A stretch of 7,322 bases of DNA. It comes from Candidatus Fermentibacterota bacterium. Its GTDB lineage: Bacteria > Fermentibacterota > Fermentibacteria > Fermentibacterales > JCC-6. Position numbers and translations under genes: made by a program. This document shows, piece after piece, positions 1 to 5,384 of the stretch. The stretch spans positions 1-7,322 of the forward strand of contig JAUWJE010000089.1 of the NCBI GenBank assembly GCA_030607835.1, read 5' to 3'. Position 1 is the first letter of the stretch; each line of letters starts with the position of its first letter. Under the pieces are notes generated by a model, which had not been told where the DNA came from, searched no databases, and was given only the letters and a program-made list of their open reading frames with translations.

Positions 1-549
1 GCCGGAAGGATAAGTGGGACCTCCTCTGAGAATAGCTATTGTCGCCGGAGACGGAACGGGCAGGATTCCGTGTGCGCAGGTAACTGTGCCCGTTCCAGTG
101 GAGACGGGAGAAGAGAAAATCCTGTCAATTCCAAGCAGATGGAGGCAGCAGAAGCTTCCCACGATATCAATTATTGCATCCATCGCACCTGTTTCGTGAA
201 AATGAACTTCGCTTACAGGTATCCCGTGAGCCTCCGCTTCCGCTTCGGCAAGCTTCTGAAACGATTTAAGACTCTTCCCAATAACATATTGAGGTAAGCT
301 TGCGTTCCCGAGTATTCTTTCTATGTCTCGAAGCCCTCTGGATTCAGTCTCGTGTGGAATTTGCACTTCTACATAAGTTCCCCTGAGACTATTTTTTAGA
401 ACCTCTTCTGTGGTGATTTTCCAACCATTCAAGTTAAGCTTCGAAAGCATCTCATTCAGACTTGATTGATCTGCGCCGGCATCGATAAGAGCACCGAGAA
501 TCATATTCCCGGAAGCACCGCAGAAAGGATCGAAAACAGCTATCTTCAT
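1..549 (-). CDS. larC: LarC, nickel-pincer cofactor nickel insertase (N-terminal 183 residues, cut by window edge)
   Basis: LarC performs the last step in making the nickel-pincer nucleotide cofactor of lactate racemase-type enzymes: CTP-dependent insertion of nickel into the dithiolated precursor. Family knowledge: full-length LarC is about 400 residues, so a little under half is visible. Family hallmarks seen: DPFCGASGNM at residues 7-16 (usually SGDM, here Asn15), the AEAEAEAHG stretch near 101-109, VHFHETGAMDAIIDIVG at 115-131 with His116 and His118, and SPVSTGTGTVTCAHGILPVP at 147-166. The C-terminal part, where CTP binding is known to lie, is off the window. The ATG is preceded by a GGTGG-like site, and the reading frame is open to base 1. 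It diverges from larE across an 85-nt spacer, which supports the assignment. In Lactobacillus, larC is read through a programmed frameshift; the part seen here is uninterrupted. Confidence 0.93.
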   Translation of the reverse strand, partial: MKIAVFDPFCGASGNMILGALIDAGADQSSLNEMLSKLNLNGWKITTEEVLKNSLRGTYVEVQIPHETESRGLRDIERILGNASLPQYVIGKSLKSFQKLAEAEAEAHGIPVSEVHFHETGAMDAIIDIVGSFCCLHLLGIDRIFSSPVSTGTGTVTCAHGILPVPSPATIAILRGGPTYPSG

Positions 550-634
550 ATTCCACCAAATTTATCTGGGACATTCCTGTATATAGTCAGCATATTATAA
601 GCGGCAGGGCACAGTCTAAACCAGAGGAGCAATC
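550..634. promoter_or_regulatory. Divergent larC/larE promoter region
   Basis: This 85-nt spacer must carry the starts of both lar genes. On the minus strand there is a perfect TATAAT at 599-594, with a TTTAGA-like -35 at 620-615 (15-nt spacing, short). The same AT-rich block reads TATTAT at 593-598 on the plus strand, with a poor -35 (GGGACA at 568-573, 19-nt spacing). Overlapping -10 elements would make the two directions compete or be controlled together. No obvious operator palindrome was seen. These are motif matches by eye only. Confidence 0.45.
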
Positions 635-1390
635 ATGATTGTACCAGATTCGCTGATGAAATTTCTGCTTGACACACGTCGATGTGCAATCCTCTTTTCT
701 GGTGGTGCCGACAGCGAAGTTCTTCTAAGAGCAGCAACCGGTGTTCTTGATCCGGAAAATGTTATATCACTGACTGCGGATTCACCTTTTCTTGCGGGAT
801 TCTACAGAAATTCTATTAAAAGAGTTGCAACTGAAATCGGTATAGAATCGATCTTTGTCATTGTGAATCCTCTTGATAATCCCGATTTCATTAAAAACAC
901 TTCTTAACGTTGTTATATCTGTAAGCAGGGAGTTTACGGGAAGCTTCAGGAAAAAGCTCTATCTCTTGGATACACTGCGGTAATGGATGGCACGAATACT
1001 GATGATCTTCAAGAGTACAGGCCCGGTCTGGCAGCTGCTGAGGAGTACGGTATTCTTCATCCCTTCCTTGAGGCCGGAATGGGAAAGGTGGACATCGGCA
1101 GAATGGCCGACTCGATTACAGCCTGTGCTCATGTAAAACCATCAGATTCATGCCTTGCTACAATAGTATTAGAGGATCACTCGATTACTCTTGAACTTGT
1201 CAAACTTGTAGAAAAAATGGAGGCTCCGCTTCGACCGTTTGTACAGGGAAGGCTTCGCGTTCGCACTGATGGGAACAAATTAACGGTGAGATACTCGGAG
1301 ATCGATTCGGATGTTGTTAAGAAACACCGGGAGGAATTACTTGATATAGCAGACGCGGCCGGGTTGACCTGCATATTTCACCAGATCTAA
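635..1390 (+). pseudogene. larE: LarE, ATP-dependent sulfur transferase of nickel-pincer cofactor synthesis, interrupted by in-frame TAA at codon 91
   Basis: LarE adenylylates the pyridinium dicarboxylate mononucleotide precursor and then replaces carboxylate oxygen with sulfur. The start is ATG 635, 5 nt after an AGAGGAG site (623-629). Seen: PP-loop SGGADS at residues 22-27, then TAA at 905-907 (codon 91). Exactly the same frame then continues with RCYICK (92-97), DGTNTDDLQEYRPGL (118-132) and KPSDSCLAT (168-176), to the TAA at 1388-1390. The whole frame has 251 codons plus stop, close to the family's roughly 265-275. Cys93, Cys96 and Cys173 match the three-cysteine pattern linked to Fe-S cluster LarE proteins; Cys173 aligns with the sulfur-donor region. 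The usual SR after CLA is replaced by TI. As read, only 90 residues would be made. ATG 983 has no ribosome binding site, so re-initiation looks unlikely. It could be a real nonsense mutation or a sequence error. Confidence 0.88.
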
Positions 1391-1398
1391 GTGAATCC

Positions 1399-2076
1399 CT
1401 AATCTTCCTTCAGATATCGATAATAGCTTTTCAGAGTATAGACCGCTGCAAGAGGATTGTGTGCTGATATACGATCTTTTACAGCAAGGACAGTACAGAG
1501 AGCATCCGAGTATTTCAGAAACAGGGAATCATGACCAACACACAAACCTATCATGATATTGAATTCCGTTTGCGCCTTATTAAGAACCATTGCCTGAAAG
1601 ATAGGATTGCACATCGATTCATCAGTCCCTGGCATGATCTTTTCTCTGTCTTTGACTCCGATGAATTCCTTCTTTATACGTCCTGCCTTACAGATTACTG
1701 AGACAACCTCAAATTCTTTTGCCGACAGAAATTCCTCCACAGCTTCTGCCTCTCTGGAAAGACCTATGCAGAAGGCAAGTCCCAGCTTTCTGAAACCCAT
1801 TTTTCCCGCGAATTCGACTATTTCAAGAAGTCGAGGTTTGCATGGTTCAGGACATGTATTCTGCTGGCCTCTGTTCCGGTAGCCTTCGCCCTCCTGAATG
1901 GAAGCCTGCCTGGCGAACTCCTTGATGAACTGATTCTCGAATTCGATTTGTGCTTTTTCCAGAAGTTCGATGTCAGCAGTCGGACAGGATGGCAAGCCTT
2001 TTCCCGGCAGAGTTGAACACAGACGTTCTTCTGTAGTATAGGGGCATCTTGCACAGGCCGGATATTCTCTTTCCAT
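1399..2076 (-). CDS. DUF1847 family cysteine-rich (probable metal-binding) protein
   Basis: Predicted cytoplasmic protein of 225 residues; function unknown. I recognise it as DUF1847 from the N-terminal Cys cluster (Cys8, Cys11, Cys20, Cys31), CPEPC at 75-79, GLCVGHDSLFLKYSDA at 177-192, and the KDR...AHNPLAAVY ending at about 200-213. It has eleven cysteines in all, several in CX2C or CX3C spacing, so a metal or Fe-S site is likely; that is inference, not shown. No signal peptide or membrane segment is seen. An upstream TTG at 2085 is in frame but abuts the GGAG at 2086-2089. ATG 2076 sits 9 nt from that GGAG and is the better start. It is the second gene of a two-gene operon, 31 nt after the PH-domain gene. 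It ends 8 nt from larE, convergently, with no room for a terminator hairpin between them. Confidence 0.85.
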   Translation of the reverse strand: MEREYPACARCPYTTEERLCSTLPGKGLPSCPTADIELLEKAQIEFENQFIKEFARQASIQEGEGYRNRGQQNTCPEPCKPRLLEIVEFAGKMGFRKLGLAFCIGLSREAEAVEEFLSAKEFEVVSVICKAGRIKKEFIGVKDREKIMPGTDESMCNPIFQAMVLNKAQTEFNIMIGLCVGHDSLFLKYSDALCTVLAVKDRISAHNPLAAVYTLKSYYRYLKED

Positions 2077-2107
2077 GTTATTCAACTCCAGACATTCAAC
2101 AGACGGT

Positions 2108-2617
2108 TCAGCATGAAGTGCTCTGTATGTTACTCAGAATTTCCACGAACATTTCAGGATTTTCAGGCGAGACAACAATTACCTGTTCAGATAGTTGCAG
2201 AACTACGCAGTTTCTGAAATCAGTGACATAGGCTCGGAAAGAACCAAATTTCCCGCTTCTGTACTTGCCGGAGAAACTGAAAAGTCCTCCATTGCCCATG
2301 GTTCTGATTGAACCAGTCATGGCTTTTGGATCGTGTGTGACGGAAACAAGAGATGAAAGATCAATTTCCGTTTCCCAGAGCAGTCTCCGTACTCCGAGAA
2401 CATTGCCTTTAATCACGTACCCTCTAACAGTAAAAAGCAGTGCGATGAAAAGAATAATAATCGGGATTACAGTGTATAACATTACCTCTGTTGCCGTACA
2501 ATCTCCTGTCAGGAGAAGCCAGCCCGGCACTCCTATGATTACAAGAATGCCAAAGAGACTGAACACTTTGAGAAGCTTGCCCCAGGGCGCCTGAAACGAT
2601 CTGGCCACATCCACCAT
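2108..2617 (-). CDS. Bacterial PH-domain (bPH_5-like) membrane protein with two transmembrane helices
   Basis: This 169-residue inner-membrane protein has two hydrophobic helices at about 15-37 and 46-64, followed by a cytoplasmic PH-like beta domain (about 66-165). The stretch NGGLFSFSGKYRSGKFGSFR (109-128), followed by AYVTD, and the later VVSPENPEMFVEIL (148-161) are typical of the small bacterial PH family related to bPH_5. Members usually have two or more N-terminal helices and no known enzyme activity. No cleavable signal peptide is apparent. The ATG at 2617 is preceded by a weak GGGG site 6 nt away. It is the first gene of an operon with the DUF1847 gene and diverges from the GYD gene. 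The PH assignment rests on sequence feel and the glycine/aromatic motif. The molecular role is unknown. Confidence 0.7.
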   Translation of the reverse strand: MVDVARSFQAPWGKLLKVFSLFGILVIIGVPGWLLLTGDCTATEVMLYTVIPIIILFIALLFTVRGYVIKGNVLGVRRLLWETEIDLSSLVSVTHDPKAMTGSIRTMGNGGLFSFSGKYRSGKFGSFRAYVTDFRNCVVLQLSEQVIVVSPENPEMFVEILSNIQSTSC

Positions 2618-2658
2618 GATTACCCCATCTATAAAATAACAATAACTGCCTTGAAAAT

Positions 2659-2687
2659 AATCTATGTAAGGTTGTCATCTAATGCAA
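2659..2687 (-). promoter_or_regulatory. Candidate promoter of the PH-domain/DUF1847 operon
   Basis: On the minus strand, a TTGCAT (2687-2682) and a TAGATT (2664-2659) stand 17 nt apart, giving a leader of about 35 nt to ATG 2617. The match to the -35 consensus is only partial. A short interrupted inverted repeat (AGGTTG at 2669-2674 and CAACTT at 2685-2690) overlaps the -35 and could be an operator. Both are weak by-eye calls. Confidence 0.25.
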
Positions 2688-2739
2688 CTTAAATGTTTTT
2701 ACTCTTCCACTCAACAGATATTCGGAGCATGATGGCCTC

Positions 2740-2768
2740 TTGCCAATGACTCTCTTTTGTAACACAAT
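2740..2768 (+). promoter_or_regulatory. Candidate sigma-70 type promoter of the GYD gene
   Basis: TTGCCA (2740-2745, five of six consensus bases) and CACAAT (2763-2768, four of six) are separated by exactly 17 nt. They lie about 30 nt ahead of ATG 2800, leaving a short leader that contains the strong ribosome binding site. Nothing else in the spacer fits better. Confidence 0.4.
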
Positions 2769-2786
2769 TAATGTAGAGGATTAACC

Positions 2787-2796
2787 GGGAGGTGAT
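2787..2796 (+). promoter_or_regulatory. Near-perfect ribosome binding site of the GYD gene
   Basis: GGGAGGTGAT complements the 3' end of 16S rRNA almost completely. GGAGG ends 7 nt before ATG 2800. This fixes the start and suggests efficient translation. Confidence 0.8.
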
Positions 2797-2799
2797 AAA

Positions 2800-3102
2800 A
2801 TGCCTACTTTCGTTTTAATGACGCGACATCATCCAAGTAGTCTGCACGACGCTGAGAGCAGAAAAAGAATGGGAAAGACCTGGCTGAACAAAGTCCGGGA
2901 AGCCTGCCCAGACATCAAGTGGATTGCACACTACGCTATACTGGGACCATATGACTTTATGGATATCTACGAAGCTCCAGACGTGGAGACAGCTCATAAG
3001 GTATCCCTGATTTCCAGAGCCGAAGGAGCACTGGAAGCGGAAAGCTGGCAGGCACTGCATTACGATAAGTTCCTTGAAATTCTAAACGAAATAGAGGACT
3101 GA
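2800..3102 (+). CDS. GYD domain protein
   Basis: This is a 100-residue cytoplasmic protein, the normal length for the GYD family (ferredoxin-like alpha/beta barrel related to dimeric small proteins). It opens with MPTFVLMTR, typical of the family. It carries the defining LGPYDFMDIYEAPD at 48-61, where the usual GxYD core is GPYD (49-52), followed by the helix EAPDVETAHKVSLIS (58-72). The biological role of GYD proteins is not established. The gene has its own strong ribosome binding site and a plausible promoter. It diverges from the PH-domain operon and converges on the YbhB gene, so it is probably monocistronic. Confidence 0.88.
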   Translation: MPTFVLMTRHHPSSLHDAESRKRMGKTWLNKVREACPDIKWIAHYAILGPYDFMDIYEAPDVETAHKVSLISRAEGALEAESWQALHYDKFLEILNEIED

Positions 3103-3124
3103 CAGGAAAACGGATTCGAACATT

Positions 3125-3174
3125 CGGGGTCGGACCTAAAAAATGAACGTTCTTAACATTTAAGTCAGACACCG
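3125..3174. repeat. Imperfect palindrome between convergent genes (REP or transposon-end-like)
   Basis: The arms 3125-3140 and 3159-3174 pair at 13 of 16 positions around an 18-nt AT-rich loop. The left arm contains GGGGTCGGACC and the right arm GTCAGACACC. The element lies in the 102-nt gap between the converging GYD and YbhB genes. No T-run follows either arm, so it is not a standard intrinsic terminator, though the stem could still slow polymerase from either side. The GGGGTCxGACC style resembles palindromes scattered beside REP-associated tyrosine transposases; that link is inference from memory of the family. Confidence 0.5.
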
Positions 3175-3204
3175 GAAAAATACCACTCCGAAAGTTATGA
3201 CAGA

Positions 3205-3675
3205 TTACTGCCTGGAGTACTCACCCATGAATTCAGTCTGCCCCAGAATGTTGCCTGTCATGGCTTCCCGTAACTCTTCCGCAGTTGCTCCAGGCGCAAG
3301 GTGAAGTTGTCCTTCAAGAGCATATAGGGTGAAGAAATACCTGTGCTTGCCAGATGGAGGAGCTGGACCCCCATACCCGATATTTCCCCAGCTGTTGCTT
3401 CCCTGCAAGATCCCATTATCGAGTTCCGGATCCACAGGAATTCCTTCATCCAGTTCCCTGAGATCCCCCGGTATATTGTAAGCTACCCAGTGGACCCAGG
3501 TGCCTCCCGGCGCGTCAGGATCTTCGCATATGAGAGTGAATGTAACAGCATCAAAATCGCATTCCCATGCCAGGGGCGGAGAAATATCATCACCGTCAGC
3601 AGTATATGGAATCGGAATCAGGTCACCGTTTCCGAAAGCAGTACTCCAAAAAGAAAACGCCATTGCAACAACCAT
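3205..3675 (-). CDS. YbhB/YbcL family (PEBP-like, Raf kinase inhibitor-like) protein
   Basis: This 156-residue protein matches the usual 150-160 of bacterial phosphatidylethanolamine-binding-protein homologues. Family motifs seen: the YTADGDDISPPLAW entry (24-37), CEDPDAPGGTWVHWVAYNIP (50-69) with the ligand-pocket DPDAP and His62-Trp63, and the second conserved block GNIGYGGPAPPSGKHRYFFT (97-116), followed by LYALE. Bacterial members bind anionic ligands, but their role is poorly defined. The ATG at 3675 lies 5 nt after GGAGG (3681-3685). An upstream GTG at 3702 has no such site, and Met5 (the usual MAF start) is too far from it. The few residues before MAFSF are too short for a signal peptide, so I infer a cytoplasmic location. 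It has its own upstream spacer and converges on the GYD gene. Confidence 0.93.
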   Translation of the reverse strand: MVVAMAFSFWSTAFGNGDLIPIPYTADGDDISPPLAWECDFDAVTFTLICEDPDAPGGTWVHWVAYNIPGDLRELDEGIPVDPELDNGILQGSNSWGNIGYGGPAPPSGKHRYFFTLYALEGQLHLAPGATAEELREAMTGNILGQTEFMGEYSRQ

Positions 3676-3722
3676 ATCTACCTCCAATAAGCAGAGTAAC
3701 ACTCATTCAAGAAATTGATCAG

Positions 3723-3736
3723 CGGTTCCCGAACCG
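3723..3736. promoter_or_regulatory. Perfect inverted repeat upstream of the YbhB gene (candidate operator)
   Basis: CGGTTC and GAACCG form exact 6-bp arms around a 2-bp centre, 47 nt upstream of the YbhB ATG. The short centre favours a dimeric-protein site over an RNA hairpin. The regulator is unknown and the sequence is seen only once here. Confidence 0.35.
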
Positions 3737-3844
3737 AGTTTCTGTATTCTTTTCATGATTATTAATTAACGTCTGGTCAAGAGCAATACTCACCAAAGTC
3801 CACCGGCCTAACAGCCACGGTGCTGAGCGGGAACAGCTTTCCTT

Positions 3845-3887
3845 TTGAATTTCCATAATATTACAGATATCAGTATGCATCCGGATG
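3845..3887 (+). promoter_or_regulatory. Candidate promoter and palindrome upstream of the methyltransferase gene
   Basis: TTGAAT (3845-3850) and TATCAG (3868-3873) are 17 nt apart, each a four-of-six consensus match. Just downstream is an exact 10-bp palindrome, CATCCGGATG (3878-3887), which would lie at or just after the transcription start, a usual place for a repressor site. Both calls are tentative. Confidence 0.3.
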
Positions 3888-3915
3888 TCATTTCATTTAC
3901 TCAAGGAGTTGAATT

Positions 3916-5055
3916 CTGTTTGAATATCAGAAAACCGGACGTTTCTTCGGCCTCATAGCTGACGGCATGGAGGAACTGGGTAAGGAAGAACTTGCTGCAC
4001 TTGGGGCGAGCGACCCTAAACAGGCGTACCGCGGGATGTTCTTTGGAGCTGACATGGATACGCTCTACAGGATTAATTACCAATCAAGATTCTTTACAAG
4101 GATCCTTGCGCCCTTGCTCACCTTTGACTGTCACAGTGACAGGTATCTATATAAAACAGCATCCTCAATGGACTGGTCACAGATTCTATCGACGGAGAAG
4201 ACTTTCGCCATATTCGCCAATGTTTCCAACTCCAATATCAAACACTCCCAATATGCCTCTCTCAAGCTCAAAGACGCAATTGCCGACTGGTTCATGGAAA
4301 GGGAGGGGCGGCGTCCCAATGTTGATACGAAGACTCCGGATGTCTGGCTGGGGCTCCGGATCCATCAAAACAGAGCATCCATCCGACTGGATACTTCCGG
4401 TGGTTCTCTACATCGACGGGGATATAGGAAGAAATCAGTCGAAGCGCCAATGCAGGAGACTCTTGCGGCAGCAATCATACACCTCTCGGGCTGGGATGGG
4501 TCTACTAAGCTGATAGATCCGATGTGCGGCTCCGGAACTCTGCTCTGTGAGGCTTTGATGAATTATTGCCGAATACCCTCAGCTTATCTCCGCAGCAGAT
4601 TCGGATTCGAATGCATGCCGGAATTCAATAAGGAGCAGTGGGAGCAAATTCGGAAAGATGCAGACTCATTGATCAGGACACTTCCGGAAGGACTTATTCT
4701 GGGTAGCGACATCTCTCATGACACGGTAACTATCGCCTCAGGCAACTGTTGTGTGCTTCCATCAGGAAACAGGATTGAATTGAAAACATCACGATACCAG
4801 GATCTGAGTGATATTTCAGACTCAACCATAATTACAAATCCTCCTTATGGATTACGCCTTCAGAAGCATGGGAACATGGGTGATTTTATGAAGGAATTCG
4901 GTGACTTTCTTAAACAGAGATGCAAAGGCTCGATCGCTTACATCTACTTCGGAAAACGAGACCTTCTGAAAAAGATCGGGCTGAGAGCAGCCTGGAAAAA
5001 ACCTCTCAGAAACGGCAGGCTTGACGGACGTCTGGTTCGCTACGACCTTTACTAA
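3916..5055 (+). CDS. THUMP-domain class I rRNA guanine-N2 methyltransferase, RlmL/YpsC type, probable CTG start
   Basis: This enzyme uses S-adenosylmethionine, most likely to methylate a 23S rRNA guanine at N2 in the cytoplasm, as RlmL does; the exact site cannot be read from sequence. Order: N-terminal FEYQKTGRFFGLIADGMEEL (2-21), a THUMP domain over roughly 60-170 ending in LDTSGGSLHRRGYR (158-171), then a Rossmann methyltransferase domain with the SAM-binding DPMCGSGT (201-208) and catalytic NPPYG (308-312). At 379 residues it has only the RlmL half of the E. coli RlmKL fusion, as in YpsC-type proteins. The first ATG, 3967, has no ribosome binding site and would drop the conserved N-terminus. 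AAGGAG at 3903-3908 is 7 nt before CTG 3916, with TGA just upstream at 3910. ATT 3913 is a less likely alternative start. Confidence 0.88.
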   Translation: MFEYQKTGRFFGLIADGMEELGKEELAALGASDPKQAYRGMFFGADMDTLYRINYQSRFFTRILAPLLTFDCHSDRYLYKTASSMDWSQILSTEKTFAIFANVSNSNIKHSQYASLKLKDAIADWFMEREGRRPNVDTKTPDVWLGLRIHQNRASIRLDTSGGSLHRRGYRKKSVEAPMQETLAAAIIHLSGWDGSTKLIDPMCGSGTLLCEALMNYCRIPSAYLRSRFGFECMPEFNKEQWEQIRKDADSLIRTLPEGLILGSDISHDTVTIASGNCCVLPSGNRIELKTSRYQDLSDISDSTIITNPPYGLRLQKHGNMGDFMKEFGDFLKQRCKGSIAYIYFGKRDLLKKIGLRAAWKKPLRNGRLDGRLVRYDLY

Positions 5056-5377
5056 TCCGCATATTTCACCAGCTTTCGTCTTGGATTGCATCTGCCTCAG
5101 TGCATTCATCACAGAACTCAATTCAAGAAGATTCATAAAATTTTCAGTTCAGGTGCAATCCGATATAGTGAGGTCTTGTGGTTTTCATCTCTCTATATTA
5201 GCGTTTGAATAACATCTGATTTTCTACTTCAGAAACATCAGCATATACTGATAATAGAGTATTAATATTAATGAAGCTTTGCTGTTTAATCACAAGTGAA
5301 TTGCTAGGGAATTGCTTTGAAGATGATGTGTACGCTTTGAGAGCAGAAAAGGAACGGAAGAGAAAAGAGATGAACGA
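5056..5377. other. 322-nt spacer before the HD-GYP gene
   Basis: The first 170 nt hold no supportable gene, RNA or terminator; no clear hairpin with T-run follows the methyltransferase stop. The second half holds a candidate promoter (5228-5255), a short reading frame (5271-5384), and an 8-bp direct repeat GAATTGCT at 5298-5305 and 5309-5316. The repeat spacing is 11 bp, one helical turn, so it could be a paired protein site. A 5-bp inverted repeat (ATCAG/CTGAT, 5237-5252) overlaps the promoter. Confidence 0.5.
5228..5255 (+). promoter_or_regulatory. Candidate promoter for the HD-GYP transcript
   Basis: TTCAGA (5228-5233) and GATAAT (5250-5255, five of six bases) are 16 nt apart. Transcription would begin near 5262, ahead of both the short frame at 5271 and the GTG at 5378. 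An ATCAG/CTGAT inverted repeat covers the spacer and the start of the -10, a plausible repressor position. Confidence 0.35.
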
Positions 5378-5384
5378 GTGTTAA
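5271..5384 (+). other. Short reading frame (37 codons) overlapping the HD-GYP start; possible out-of-frame N-terminus or leader peptide
   Basis: ATG 5271 opens a 37-codon frame ending at TAA 5382-5384, overlapping the GTG start of the HD-GYP gene by 7 nt. Its end, ALRAEKERKRKEMNE, is a charged helical stretch of the kind that normally sits right before a PAS domain starting LKESDERCRTLL. A one-base backward shift at GAG/GTG (5376-5380) would join the two smoothly. It may therefore be the true N-terminus separated by a one-base deletion or error, or a translationally coupled leader. No good ribosome binding site precedes 5271, so independent translation is doubtful. Confidence 0.3.

Noticed and set aside
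14..297. Plus-strand short frames opposite larC
   Set aside because: They are shadows of the conserved LarC coding sequence on the minus strand.
905..907. Stop-codon reassignment or selenocysteine in larE
   Set aside because: The codon is TAA, not TGA, and TAA ends at least four other genes in this window.
3103..3124. tRNA-like GGATTCGAAC after the GYD gene
   Set aside because: Resembles a T-loop, but no acceptor, D or anticodon stems can be formed around it.
3125..3174. Intrinsic bidirectional terminator
   Set aside because: Position between convergent genes fits, but neither arm is followed by a T-run and the loop is long.
4852..5136. Minus-strand 94-codon frame covering the methyltransferase 3' end and spacer
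   Set aside because: Most of it is the complement of the conserved methyltransferase C-terminus; no ribosome binding site and no family resemblance.
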